Shown here: positions 15,898-24,448 of the stretch, in pieces
Position numbering within the stretch: the first letter of the stretch is position 1
How the letters are laid out: each line of letters begins with the position of its first letter
Virus record (IMG/VR): IMGVR_UViG_3300030012_001254
Location: 1-25,483 of that record
Length of the DNA stretch: 25,483 bases
Reading direction: 5' to 3' (one strand)
Source of the DNA: a virus
The notes under the pieces: generated by a model
Seen by the model: the letters and a program-made list of their open reading frames with translations, nothing else
Databases searched by the model: none
Told to the model about the DNA's origin: nothing
Made by a program: the position numbers and the translations under genes

Positions 15898-15901
15898 TTA
15901 A

Positions 15902-17527
15902 TCACCCCTGCAATACCCAGTGGGTTTTAACTGTGCAAAGCGTTAAGTTTCTTGGCATTACTGTTGCTTCTACAACAATTGGCCCTTTATCTTCTGCAAT
16001 AGGGAAGTTATTTGCACTAATGAAATAATCTTCAAACTTTAGTGTAATTGTTTCTCCATTAGACTTAGTAAAGATTAACTCTATGGTTTGCGAAGTATCT
16101 TCACTATCATTCAATAATGCTGTGTAAAGAGCATCGTCTGTTACATGACCAGTAAAAGATATTTCATATGTTCTTTGTGCAGGTATAGATTCTTGAACAT
16201 CTTTTGAACCAACACCTAAGAATCTTCTATCTTGTAAATTATTATTCATAGTTAAAGTTAATGAGTTAATTTTCAAGAAAGTGCTTCCTAGTAGTTTGAA
16301 AGTTCCATCGGAGAAAAAGAAAGGCTCTCTTGTTTCGTCTGCATTAGTGCTAGATTCGTAATTGATAAATGCTGTTTCATCAGTAACTCCTCTTCTAGCA
16401 TCATACAATTCATCTTGAGCAAGGTCATGAACATTTCTTGTTGTCAAATCTAATGTCATCTTAACTTCTTCGTTTTCGTTGGCGGTCATAGTCAAAGTAT
16501 TGACTCTACAACCTCTAGCGATTTTAACAAAGTTCAAATCTTCTGCTTCTGCTGAATTGTTTGTTCTGTAAATATTAGTTCCTGTTAGTTTAGATAGATT
16601 TTGCTCTAGTGAAAAGGACGGTAGTAAATCTCCATCCTGTTCATCGAATGTATATGTAATTGCTTTTGTTAATGTGGTAGAACCTGTTGGCCTATCTAAT
16701 TTATGGTAAAAATCTAATTGAGCATCAGTAGCCTCGAAAGGAGTGATAGGAGGACATATTTTATTACCAACTGCTCTTCTAAATATTGGCCCTGTTTCTA
16801 CAATACCGGCAATAGTCTTATCATCACCTGCGGGAATTTCGCTTGTTCCGGCATCCATAGAACGAATTAGGAAACTATTGTTATCTCCCGAATCGGGTAA
16901 TGTTTGTCTATGTGCATCAGTAGATAAAGCAGTAGCCAAAGCATCTGTGCTACAAGTCAAGGTTGTGCATTTTCCAAAGAAGTAATACAAGAATGCACCA
17001 TGATTTGCCACAAGACCCAAGTTACCACCACTAAAAGAAGTAATGCCTTTGTATTGATAAGTAAAGTTTCTTGAGCCACCGAGAGAAAGATTTTGTTGTT
17101 TCATTTCAACTTCGGTTGTTGGGAAAGTAGCACTTTCAAGAATACCTAACCATTGGTCGGAAAGTAATCTCTTTGCTGTTGAAACAGGAGCAGGAACAGG
17201 TGCGCCATATGACTTAATTACAAAATAATCAGTAGAAGCGGCTGAAGCAGAAGGAGTTATTGTTACAGTATTTACAGTATTCGCTGTTATTCTATGAGTG
17301 GATTGTAAGGCATCACTTGTATTGTATCTTTCTAAAAGACATCCTTTATACAAGTTAGTAACTAATTCAAAGTCAGTATCAAAGGTTGCATTTACTTGTA
17401 TAACACTTTGGGCTGAACCGTCTAATGCTCCTCCACCACTTTTTAATCCTACACCTAAAAATAAATCATTTTCCGGTATAAATGTTATACTTGCCCCGCT
17501 TCCTAAAAATATATCTGTATTTGCCAT
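15902..17527 (-). CDS. Major tail tube protein
   Basis: This is a 541-residue protein. The ATG start follows SD AAGGAGAGG. Segments typical of tail tube proteins include VEMKQQNLSLGGSRNFTYQY and, in the last 120 residues, strands with FLKINSLTLTMNNNL, RTYEISFTGHVTDDALY and ETITLKFEDYFISANNFP. Position supports this: it follows the tail-completion candidate and precedes the chaperones and tape measure. At 541 residues it is about twice the usual tube length. Residues about 30-110 (LYKGCLLERYN, then HRITANTVNTVTITPSA) look like an extra beta module similar in style to those in the hub, which might decorate the tube surface. Two cysteines are close together in GKCTTLTCSTD. Confidence 0.75.
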   Translation of the reverse strand: MANTDIFLGSGASITFIPENDLFLGVGLKSGGGALDGSAQSVIQVNATFDTDFELVTNLYKGCLLERYNTSDALQSTHRITANTVNTVTITPSASAASTDYFVIKSYGAPVPAPVSTAKRLLSDQWLGILESATFPTTEVEMKQQNLSLGGSRNFTYQYKGITSFSGGNLGLVANHGAFLYYFFGKCTTLTCSTDALATALSTDAHRQTLPDSGDNNSFLIRSMDAGTSEIPAGDDKTIAGIVETGPIFRRAVGNKICPPITPFEATDAQLDFYHKLDRPTGSTTLTKAITYTFDEQDGDLLPSFSLEQNLSKLTGTNIYRTNNSAEAEDLNFVKIARGCRVNTLTMTANENEEVKMTLDLTTRNVHDLAQDELYDARRGVTDETAFINYESSTNADETREPFFFSDGTFKLLGSTFLKINSLTLTMNNNLQDRRFLGVGSKDVQESIPAQRTYEISFTGHVTDDALYTALLNDSEDTSQTIELIFTKSNGETITLKFEDYFISANNFPIAEDKGPIVVEATVMPRNLTLCTVKTHWVLQG

Positions 17528-17557
17528 GCTTTCCTCTCCTTCCTTTTTACCTACTTA

Positions 17558-18067
17558 CTAAGGGAGTGTTAATGCGAATCGTTTTGTTTCTACTGTCAAT
17601 TTATATCCAAATAACCTCTTTGCTCTATCGTTACTTTCGCTTCTTGAACCCACAAACACTTGATTAAACTTAGAACCATCACTTGCGGTATATCCTTTAC
17701 GACCACGCTCAAGCGTATGACGGGCTATCAAGTATAAAGCCTTTAGCCTATCTTTGCCAAAGTTAGCATCTGTTCCTGCTCTTTCATCATGTATCGTTCT
17801 AATGTGCATTGTGAACGAATGTGTTTCATTTCTTAAATCAAAATGTATTGTTGGATAAGTTATATTTTGTGAATCTTCAAAGAATATAATTACATCTTTA
17901 GCAGTTAAATCATATCTAACTCCTCTATTCTTATCTAAGGTTCTAACATCAACGAAGTTAGGAGTTCCTGCATGGTCAGCAGTTATCTTTCCTTCACTAA
18001 TTAAAGTTGTAACTGAAGAACTCCATTTACTTGAAACTAAATCTATTAGTAAACTTACTTCATCCAT
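17558..18067 (-). CDS. Putative tail completion / tail terminator protein
   Basis: This is a 169-residue alpha/beta protein that overlaps the previous gene by 13 bases. A strand-rich core (YDLTAKDVIIFFEDS, THFDLRNETHSFTMHIRT type strands) is followed by a helix (DRLKALYLIARHTLERGRKG) and a C-terminal strand (GYKLTVETKRFALTLP). This layout, with its size and its position just before the tube gene, fits the tail terminator/completion family that caps the tube at the head end. The C-terminal 'R.G.Y.V.V' type ending is common in minor tail proteins. The assignment is by position and fold style. Confidence 0.55.
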   Translation of the reverse strand: MDEVSLLIDLVSSKWSSSVTTLISEGKITADHAGTPNFVDVRTLDKNRGVRYDLTAKDVIIFFEDSQNITYPTIHFDLRNETHSFTMHIRTIHDERAGTDANFGKDRLKALYLIARHTLERGRKGYTASDGSKFNQVFVGSRSESNDRAKRLFGYKLTVETKRFALTLP

Positions 18068-18258
18068 TTCAAAACATCCTCCGCTATTTGCTTTCTAAGG
18101 ACTTTAGTATATGATTGCATTGCATATTCAATAACTTCTTCATCACTAAAAGACACATCAATGCCTAATATTTGGGAAAGTTCTTGCGTAGCCGCTTGTC
18201 TTTCTTTTTGTATCTCTACAAATTTTCTAAAGTCTGCAACTAATTTTTTGCTAGACAT
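18055..18258 (-). CDS. Small helical protein of the connector region
   Basis: This is a 67-residue protein with ATG after SD AAGGAGATGA, which overlaps the stop of the gene before. It is almost wholly predicted helix (DFRKFVEIQKERQAATQELSQIL, then DEEVIEYAMQSYTKVLRKQIAEDVLKWMK). The 13-base overlap with the next gene implies translational coupling. It might be a chaperone or a small neck component. No family is recognised. Confidence 0.6.
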   Translation of the reverse strand: MSSKKLVADFRKFVEIQKERQAATQELSQILGIDVSFSDEEVIEYAMQSYTKVLRKQIAEDVLKWMK

Positions 18259-18261
18259 AAC

Positions 18262-19443
18262 TCATCTCCTTAGTATGTCTTTAATTGATTTTGAAAGTTC
18301 ATCACTTTTTGCTAGTGGTATTTTTCTAGGTTGTCTTTGTCTTAATCTACTTTGCGATGGTATTTGTCCTTTAGGAACTAATCTGCTACCTCTTCTTGAA
18401 TCGGGATTTCTTCTAACCAGTTGTCCTCCGGCTCTAGGATTTTGTTTTGCTTGACGCTTTGCTTCTCTCGCTTGTTGTCTTTGTTGTTGTTGTGCCAATC
18501 TTTGTTGAGTTTTTTGTTGTCTAGCCTGTTGTTTAGCCTGTTGTTTTTGTTGTTTAGCCTGTGCCTTAGCATCTTTTCTCCGTTGTCTTCCGCTTTTAGC
18601 ACTTCTTTGGACTGTTCTTTGCATATCTTGTAAGAACTTATCCTGTCTTTTTCTTTGTTCTTGTATTAATTGTTGATTAACACCGGGTATTTCTTTTGGT
18701 GGGATAGGATTACCTTCAGCATCACTAGGAGGAGGAGGAGGATTGTTAGATTGTTGTAGTCTTCTTTGTTGTGCTTCTTGATTTAATTGTGCTGTAGTCT
18801 TTCTTTTAGGAGGAGGGCCAGTTCTTTGTTTTTGTTGAGGAGGTGGCTGTGAAGCCTGTTGTGTTGCTTCTTGTGTAACTTGTTGTGTTTGTTTTGGAAC
18901 ATTAGGTAATGGAATACTCTCTATTGTAGGGGTATTTTGTTCTTGTGTTTGTTGTCCCATATATCCTCTTTGTCTAGCAAAGCCCGCTAAGTCAGCAGGG
19001 TTTTCTCCTTGAACCGGAGGTAAATTAGGAGCAGGTGGAACATTTCTTGTTGCGTCTACTACACTTGTAGCGGGTTGTTGAGTTCCTGTTGATTGAACAT
19101 TAGGTTTTAACATCTGTTGCCAATTTTGTTGTTTAGGTGTTGCTTTTTGAGATTTTAGTCGCTGAACTGCCGGAGCAATTTGATTATCTCTTTGATTCTT
19201 TAACCTGTCTAACTCGCTTTTATCTCTATTATAAGCCGACCCACCTTTTGCTCTAGTAGCAACTAAAGCCTCTAACCGTTTTATTTCTGGATTATATCTA
19301 TCATTAGCGGCTCTAATTAGATTCTGTAATTGAGTTCTATTCATAGAATCTAAGTTTGTGCCTGTTCCCCCAAAGCCTTCTCTTCCTAAGTAAGTGGCGG
19401 CACTCTTTCTTACTACATAAGAACGCCAATCACCAATAGCCAC
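18262..19443 (-). CDS. Gln/Pro/Arg-rich low-complexity structural protein
   Basis: This is a 393-residue protein. The start is GTG with SD GGAGTGAT, which spans the stop of the connector gene. Residues 1-100 look folded and helical (MAIGDWRSYVVRKS, then LIRAANDRYNPEIKRLEAL). Residues about 100-330 are dominated by Gln, Pro, Arg and Lys, including long CAA/AGA-rich stretches such as KQQKQQAKQQARQQKTQQ. The C-terminus is basic (RRNPDSRRGSRLVPKG). The protein is strongly positively charged and probably disordered over most of its length. It lies between the connector and the tail-completion candidate, so it is likely a virion or assembly component. DNA contact or a scaffold role is conceivable but unproven. 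Confidence 0.65.
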   Translation of the reverse strand: MAIGDWRSYVVRKSAATYLGREGFGGTGTNLDSMNRTQLQNLIRAANDRYNPEIKRLEALVATRAKGGSAYNRDKSELDRLKNQRDNQIAPAVQRLKSQKATPKQQNWQQMLKPNVQSTGTQQPATSVVDATRNVPPAPNLPPVQGENPADLAGFARQRGYMGQQTQEQNTPTIESIPLPNVPKQTQQVTQEATQQASQPPPQQKQRTGPPPKRKTTAQLNQEAQQRRLQQSNNPPPPPSDAEGNPIPPKEIPGVNQQLIQEQRKRQDKFLQDMQRTVQRSAKSGRQRRKDAKAQAKQQKQQAKQQARQQKTQQRLAQQQQRQQAREAKRQAKQNPRAGGQLVRRNPDSRRGSRLVPKGQIPSQSRLRQRQPRKIPLAKSDELSKSIKDILRR

Positions 19444-19447
19444 AAAA

Positions 19448-20566
19448 TCACTCCAATAAATATACGAGGTCGCCTTTGCCCTTTAAGATTTCCATAGCCT
19501 CTTTAGTTAAAATATCATATTTTTCTTTAGTAGTTATATTACCACCTGTTTCAGCAATCATTATTGTTTGGTCATCATGTCTTAACAATTCAGCCGCTAC
19601 TAACATTGTTGTTGCCTTATGTATAGCCGATGGCACACGGCTTGAACCTGCAATATAAGTAACTATGATAGAGTTTTGAGTATGGTATGGATAATCTCTT
19701 AAGAAAAATATTCTACCGTCATCTTTGATACTCCAAAAACTACCTAATCTTTTCATATCTTGCTTATCAGTAAAATTCTCCGAAGTGGACTGTGAGTTCT
19801 GTCCCGCTTTATCTGCGATTGTTATTGTGCATCCCGAACCATCTTCCCCTGCTAATAAACTCGAAATGTTAATTTTATATCCATCATCGGGGTCTATTGA
19901 AGCATAAAAGAAGTCACTTATGCTTAAACCATTAGGAGAAGATGTCCTTTCTTTATCTCTATTAGCCCCTGTAAACTGTGCAGTATTAGCAGGGAACTCT
20001 TCATTAATTAGATGACAAATATCTCTTGCTGTTGTCTTTGCACCAAATCTACTATCGAAAGTATTGTGTGCTGACATAGTTCCCTCTCCGTGATGAAACA
20101 AAGTAAATGTATCACCGCTATTTGGTAATTGTAGTGTTATGCTTCTAAGATGTTGAAAGTTATCGGGGTCTAATGTAACACTTGCTTGAGCCGATGCTAA
20201 CTCAAGATAACTATTGCCTTGCCAAACCTTGAGAGATATAACTTTCTTTAATTTCATAGTTGCCAATTGTATAAACCCAACATAGCCGCCATAATACGCT
20301 TGCATTGGGTGTCTTACAAATTCAAAATCATGAAACTCGTCTTCGTGAATAATTGGTCTATAAGACCTTTTTACTTTATCATCAACAATACCTTCTATGT
20401 TTTTAATTATCTTACCGACTTGCGCTTGGCTAGGGAAAGTAGAAGATGTAAATGCGGGTATTTGTAGCATATCCGATACTGCGTCTTTATCTGTATAGAA
20501 TCCCTTGCCTGTTGAATAATCTACATCTATTGTGGTGTAGTCACTTGGCGACGATGCTATTGCCAT
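19448..20566 (-). CDS. Putative head-tail connector (adaptor) protein
   Basis: This is a 372-residue protein. ATG follows SD GAGGT. Residues about 28-70 (DAVSDMLQIPAFTSSTFPS, then QVGKIIKNIEGIVDDKVKRS) match the pattern of HK97 gp6-like adaptors, in which a short loop is followed by a long helix with acidic and basic residues. The C-terminus returns to helices (AIHKATTMLVAAELLRHDD, then YDILTKEAMEILKGKGDL), also as in connectors. Between them lies a beta-rich insertion of about 220 residues, so the protein is much longer than the usual 90-120 residues. It precedes the tail-completion candidate, as expected for the neck. The family call is moderate. Confidence 0.6.
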   Translation of the reverse strand: MAIASSPSDYTTIDVDYSTGKGFYTDKDAVSDMLQIPAFTSSTFPSQAQVGKIIKNIEGIVDDKVKRSYRPIIHEDEFHDFEFVRHPMQAYYGGYVGFIQLATMKLKKVISLKVWQGNSYLELASAQASVTLDPDNFQHLRSITLQLPNSGDTFTLFHHGEGTMSAHNTFDSRFGAKTTARDICHLINEEFPANTAQFTGANRDKERTSSPNGLSISDFFYASIDPDDGYKINISSLLAGEDGSGCTITIADKAGQNSQSTSENFTDKQDMKRLGSFWSIKDDGRIFFLRDYPYHTQNSIIVTYIAGSSRVPSAIHKATTMLVAAELLRHDDQTIMIAETGGNITTKEKYDILTKEAMEILKGKGDLVYLLE

Positions 20567-20567
20567 A

Positions 20568-22370
20568 TCAAATACCTCTTTCTAATGTGTCTATGTTTCC
20601 TCTTATAGAGTTAATGAATGTGTTTAATAAAGCAGTATTAGTTTTGCTTTGTAATATTTTAGTGGCTTCTCTTTTCTTCTTAGGATTAGGATTAAGACCT
20701 CCTCCTTTGAATATAATTTGTTTTCTTTTAGCGTTAAGTCTCTTAAATTTATAAGTTGTATTTGTTTTGCCTTTAGGATTCTTTTCTGTTTTATTTGTGG
20801 TTTTAGTTGTTTTAGTTACAATAAACTCAATATCAAAAACATACTCTAAATCATTTAAATATCTCATCAACACCTTTTGTAGAAACTCTTTAGATTTTTG
20901 ATAAATCGCTCCGTCTGTAAATTCTGCATTTACTTTCATAGATTTTATCTTTGCACTTGTATCGGAATATATATCCTCTTCTTCTTTGTCCAAGAATTCT
21001 GCTTTTTCTCTTATTATTTTTTGCTTTTCAGTCGCTACATAATTTCCTGCGGATAGTGTGCTTTCTATTGATTTATTTTGACCTTTAAAGAATACACCGT
21101 ATGGTATTTTTTTAATTTCTTTAACACTACTATAGTCTATCCCACTCAAACCAATCCCTATTATTTCTTCAAAGGGAATTTTCTTATCGTCATCGCTCTT
21201 AAGTTTATTATATAACTCAACTATTTCTTTAGCGACTTTATTTGATACCTTTTTCTTTTTTGCTAAACCCATAACTTTGCTTTGTTCGGGAGCAAACTTA
21301 GAGCCTTCTTTTATTCTTCTTCCCGATTCAGTTTCTTTATCTTCGTAAATACTTTTATCTTCTAAATCTCTTTCAATGTCTATCATTTCTTTTCTAAGTT
21401 CATTGAGAATAGTTTTTTCTAAACCTTCTAACATCTTAGGAACACTATCAAGAAACTTATATTTCTTTACAGTTTCTTTATTATCTCTATCATACTTAAC
21501 AGCCGCTTCTAAAATTAAAGGGTCTATTGAACTACCCTCTCCTATTTTTCTTAAACTATTATTGAATCTATTAATTAAGTAAAGTGGTATTTCTTGTAGG
21601 TCTAATGTTTTTGATGTTTTTCTTGTATCGTATGTAAGTTCTTCTGTAGGAAACAAGCCACGAAACATCGGGTTAATGTCGGTTCTACTACGAACATCAC
21701 CTGCCGGAACTTTACCGCTTAATTCTTCTATTAAGTTATAACTTTGGCCTTCTTTATTTTCTCCCTTTATAGTTATATTAGTAAAACCTAATTCTACTAA
21801 TTTTTTGAACTTAGCACCATCTCTAAAATTATCTAATTCATTTATTCTAACTGTCTTAGTAGTTTGAGTTCCATTCTTGACTTTACTTTCTTTTTCTGTA
21901 ACTTCATATAGACTATTGAAGTAACTATCGTAATTATCAATACCTTCCTTTAATGCAATCTTAGTATCTTTTTCATCAGTAGGGGATTCTAATATTCTTG
22001 CTAATACAGCCCTGCTCAATTCTTTAGGTGCTTTATCCATTAAAGATTCTATTTCTTTTAGAGGAACAAATTTTTCTTTAAGTGGTTCTCCTTCGATAAG
22101 TTCTCCTATCTTAGTTTCTTTAACTTTATCTAAACCATCTTTGTATATCTTTCTATAATCTGCAATTCTAAATCCTTTTCCAACATTTCTTGATTTGATT
22201 TCATCCGAATCTAATATGTTATTTATATCATCAACTGATTGGTTTTCTGTTCCCAATCTAATTTGTTTCTTCTTGTCTAAAACATCATGAATAGCAAACT
22301 CTTTGAAAAACTCGAAAGCGACTTCTTCGTTCCAATCGGGAATAGAAGAACCCACAATACCTACTTTCAA
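20568..22370 (-). CDS. Large charged protein of unknown function
   Basis: This is a 600-residue protein. The start is TTG, four bases after SD AAGGTGG. I do not recognise a family. It is very rich in Lys, Glu, Asp and Ile, and predicted mainly helical with several coiled-coil-like stretches (for example MLEGLEKTILNELRKEMIDI). Near the C-terminus a Thr/Lys-rich hinge (TKTTKTTNKTEKNPKGK) precedes the basic segment LNAKRKQIIFKGGG. The stop lies two bases before the connector ATG. Its position between the GTPase block and the connector suggests a head-neck or internal virion protein, or an assembly factor. The function is unknown. Confidence 0.6.
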   Translation of the reverse strand: MKVGIVGSSIPDWNEEVAFEFFKEFAIHDVLDKKKQIRLGTENQSVDDINNILDSDEIKSRNVGKGFRIADYRKIYKDGLDKVKETKIGELIEGEPLKEKFVPLKEIESLMDKAPKELSRAVLARILESPTDEKDTKIALKEGIDNYDSYFNSLYEVTEKESKVKNGTQTTKTVRINELDNFRDGAKFKKLVELGFTNITIKGENKEGQSYNLIEELSGKVPAGDVRSRTDINPMFRGLFPTEELTYDTRKTSKTLDLQEIPLYLINRFNNSLRKIGEGSSIDPLILEAAVKYDRDNKETVKKYKFLDSVPKMLEGLEKTILNELRKEMIDIERDLEDKSIYEDKETESGRRIKEGSKFAPEQSKVMGLAKKKKVSNKVAKEIVELYNKLKSDDDKKIPFEEIIGIGLSGIDYSSVKEIKKIPYGVFFKGQNKSIESTLSAGNYVATEKQKIIREKAEFLDKEEEDIYSDTSAKIKSMKVNAEFTDGAIYQKSKEFLQKVLMRYLNDLEYVFDIEFIVTKTTKTTNKTEKNPKGKTNTTYKFKRLNAKRKQIIFKGGGLNPNPKKKREATKILQSKTNTALLNTFINSIRGNIDTLERGI

Positions 22371-22380
22371 AGAACCACCT

Positions 22381-23055
22381 TCACATTAACCATTTAGCCC
22401 AAGCCGCACCTTTTTGTATGGCACTACCTAAACCTAAACCGCTAGAAGGTGGCTCATAACTCATTTGTCCTTGAGCATCTATCCAATATGGTCTTCCATA
22501 ATTGTCAGTTCCCGATGGTGGAATAGGATAGCCACTACCATTATTCATAGCACCTTGAACTTGATTATATTGTTGCATATTACCAGTTAATCCCGCTATT
22601 GCTACACCTGCGGTTGGTGATGCCATTTGTTGTGTTTGCATACCACCACCACCGCTAAATCCTTGTGATTCTAAGTATTGCTGTTTTGCTAACTTTCTTT
22701 GATTAACAACTTCTGTATTGATAGCCGCATCTAATACTTTTTGTATATCTAATTCTATATTTTCTGCCGTAATCTTTTCAAATTCTCTCATAGCATCATT
22801 ATGAATCTTTAGCATGCCTGTTGTAGAATCAGTTGTGAACTGTAACTTAGCCAACATTTTACTAACTACTCTTTCTACAACATCTTCCATAAGTTTCTCC
22901 ATCTGAGTCAAAAACATTTGACCGTGATATTGAAAGAACTCTTCGACATGATTATCTTGTAAAGAAAGTAAGTTATTTACATTCTTAAATTGTTGGTCGC
23001 TTTGTTGTTGAACTGCTCCTAAAACAGTTTTATTACTTGTTCCTAAAATTCCCAT
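22381..23055 (-). CDS. Helical protein with Gly/Gln-rich C-terminus
   Basis: This is a 224-residue protein. ATG at 23055 is chosen because SD AGGTGA lies five bases upstream; GTG at 23064 would add three residues. Residues about 20-130 are predicted long amphipathic helix (FFQYHGQMFLTQMEKLMEDV, then AREFEKITAENIELDIQKVL type segments). From about 140 the chain becomes Gly/Gln/Met/Pro-rich and ends GSAIQKGAAWAKWLM. The upstream gene's stop overlaps this start region (TAATATG). It may partner the zinc-binding protein before it. The family is not recognised. Confidence 0.6.
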   Translation of the reverse strand: MGILGTSNKTVLGAVQQQSDQQFKNVNNLLSLQDNHVEEFFQYHGQMFLTQMEKLMEDVVERVVSKMLAKLQFTTDSTTGMLKIHNDAMREFEKITAENIELDIQKVLDAAINTEVVNQRKLAKQQYLESQGFSGGGGMQTQQMASPTAGVAIAGLTGNMQQYNQVQGAMNNGSGYPIPPSGTDNYGRPYWIDAQGQMSYEPPSSGLGLGSAIQKGAAWAKWLM

Positions 23056-23056
23056 A

Positions 23057-23689
23057 TTACTCACCTTTCGCTCCCTTTAATAAATGATTTATCCTTTCTG
23101 TATTTAATTGTATTTCAGTATTCAATCTAACTATTTCTGCCAGTTGTGTTTCTTCGTCTGCTATTGGAGTTGGTGGCGTTATAGTCCATCCCATGCTAGT
23201 CAGCCTCATAACATCTTCTTTTGTTAAGTCAGTTATTTGTTGTCTTTTCAACATAGAAGGCATTTTTGCTTTAGGAATAAATGCTTTAAAATCTAAGCCA
23301 TGTTCATCAGCCAATATCTGTTGTTGTAGCATTTCCATTTGCTTATGGATAGCCGCATGTCTAGGACAGTAAGTTCCTCTAAGTGGTCTTCCTTTCTCTA
23401 CTTTATCTAGTGGTATTGGTGGTCTTAAATAATCACCGGACTCCCAAATATGGTGAGTTCCACATACCACACATCTATCTTTAAAGTTAAATTTGTGACC
23501 ATACTTCAAAAACAATATCTGTTTCTTTTCCGGTAGCAATACTTTTCTTATTTCTTTCATTTGCTTCTTTGGTTTTAGCGCATCAAACTTATAATCTTCA
23601 ATCGGCCCAACTGCTCTATACTGCTGTAGTTTAGGCAAGAAAGCGTTCTTTGCTTGTTGCGTGTTTATCAAATTCGGTTGCTGATACAT
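23057..23689 (-). CDS. Putative zinc-binding protein
   Basis: This is a 210-residue protein. ATG follows SD GAGGA. Residues 73-76 are CVVC and residues 108-111 are CPRH, with a further His at 115, giving a C-x2-C...C-x2-H arrangement that could bind one zinc ion. The 31-residue spacer (GTHHIWESGDYLRPPIPLD and onward) also contains His79 and His80. After this the protein is helical (AAIHKQMEMLQQQIL) and ends in a coiled-coil-like helix, TEIQLNTERINHLLK. It could bind nucleic acid or serve as a structural knuckle in a virion or assembly protein. It follows the GTPase gene by 10 bases. The metal site is inferred from residues only. Confidence 0.6.
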   Translation of the reverse strand: MYQQPNLINTQQAKNAFLPKLQQYRAVGPIEDYKFDALKPKKQMKEIRKVLLPEKKQILFLKYGHKFNFKDRCVVCGTHHIWESGDYLRPPIPLDKVEKGRPLRGTYCPRHAAIHKQMEMLQQQILADEHGLDFKAFIPKAKMPSMLKRQQITDLTKEDVMRLTSMGWTITPPTPIADEETQLAEIVRLNTEIQLNTERINHLLKGAKGE

Positions 23690-23699
23690 TTTTTATTCC

Positions 23700-24218
23700 T
23701 CAATAATCTTTTATCATACTAGTAATTCCTTTATACACCATTTCGGGGTCGGACTTTGCTGATACTATATACTTGAAACAAGGTATGCCCTTGTCATTCA
23801 ACTGCCTCATCCCGTATGTAAATGGTTCAAATATTTCATGTTTATCTATAGGCTTATCACTTTTATATTTCTCTCCCCACATATCATATTTGTTAGCCCA
23901 TATACCGACAGCCATAGGATAGTCTGCTTCTTTTTTCTTTCTACCCGAAGGCCACCTGTCTGCCTCTCCTCCTAAGTCAGCACTTTTAATTGTATGAGAG
24001 TCACCATCAATCTTTACATTTTTTCTAGTGGCTCTATGTAAACCAACAGTTCTATCGTTTATTGTGGGAACTTCACCCCTTGTTCTAAGTTGATGGCTCA
24101 AAGTTGTTTTACCAACCATTGTAGAGCCATAGACTCCGAAGTTAATTGCATGAACTCTTTTGTAAAATCCTATTATGGCTTCACCGACCAATATGGCAAA
24201 GCCAGTCATTATGGACAT
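23700..24218 (-). CDS. Ras/Arf-like small GTPase
   Basis: This is a 172-residue P-loop GTPase with all five G motifs: G1 GSTMVGKT at 31-38, a G2 candidate threonine near 57-63 (TVGLHRAT), G3 DLGG at 81-84, G4 NKYD at 109-112 after the hydrophobic strand MAVGIWA, and G5 SAK at 153-155. The length matches Ras/Arf proteins. The residue after G3, where Ras has catalytic Gln61, is Glu85, so hydrolysis may be slow or need a partner. Residues 5-19 (TGFAILVGEAIIGFY) are hydrophobic and could insert in a membrane. The ATG overlaps the stop of the small membrane protein before it. GTPases are unusual in virion operons; the role here is unknown. Confidence 0.82.
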   Translation of the reverse strand: MSIMTGFAILVGEAIIGFYKRVHAINFGVYGSTMVGKTTLSHQLRTRGEVPTINDRTVGLHRATRKNVKIDGDSHTIKSADLGGEADRWPSGRKKKEADYPMAVGIWANKYDMWGEKYKSDKPIDKHEIFEPFTYGMRQLNDKGIPCFKYIVSAKSDPEMVYKGITSMIKDY

Positions 24219-24419
24219 TTAATGCCCCCAAATATCCTTAGCCCTCTCTATAATCCAACCCATTATATTAATGTCAAAGACTCCCATTATATTACCAATC
24301 AAAAAGGCTGATAGTGCCGCACAAGAACCCCAAAAATACATCTTCATTTTTATGAAGAACATATCTGCCGAATGCGCTCGACTTTGATTATATACATAGT
24401 CGGACTCACTAAAGCCCAT
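24219..24419 (-). CDS. Small single-pass membrane protein
   Basis: This is a 66-residue protein using ATG at 24419; an in-frame TTG at 24437, 11 bases after the previous stop, would add six residues. Neither start has a good SD, so it may be translated by coupling. Residues about 24-47 (MKMYFWGSCAALSAFLIGNI) form one transmembrane helix, and the tail GWIIERAKDIWGH is amphipathic. Its stop touches the GTPase start (TAAATG), so the two are probably made together and may act together at the membrane. The family is not recognised. Confidence 0.6.
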   Translation of the reverse strand: MGFSESDYVYNQSRAHSADMFFIKMKMYFWGSCAALSAFLIGNIMGVFDINIMGWIIERAKDIWGH

Positions 24420-24448
24420 TATGTCGCCAAAGACCAAATGACCACAAC

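Noticed and set aside
18378-18602. A 74-codon minus-strand frame rich in Asn, Lys and Gln
   Set aside because: It is an alternative frame of the Gln-rich region of the 393-residue gene, where repetitive codons keep other frames open.
24090-24311. Plus-strand frame of 73 codons across the GTPase and small membrane protein genes
   Set aside because: The minus-strand GTPase motifs and the TAAATG junction explain this region fully.
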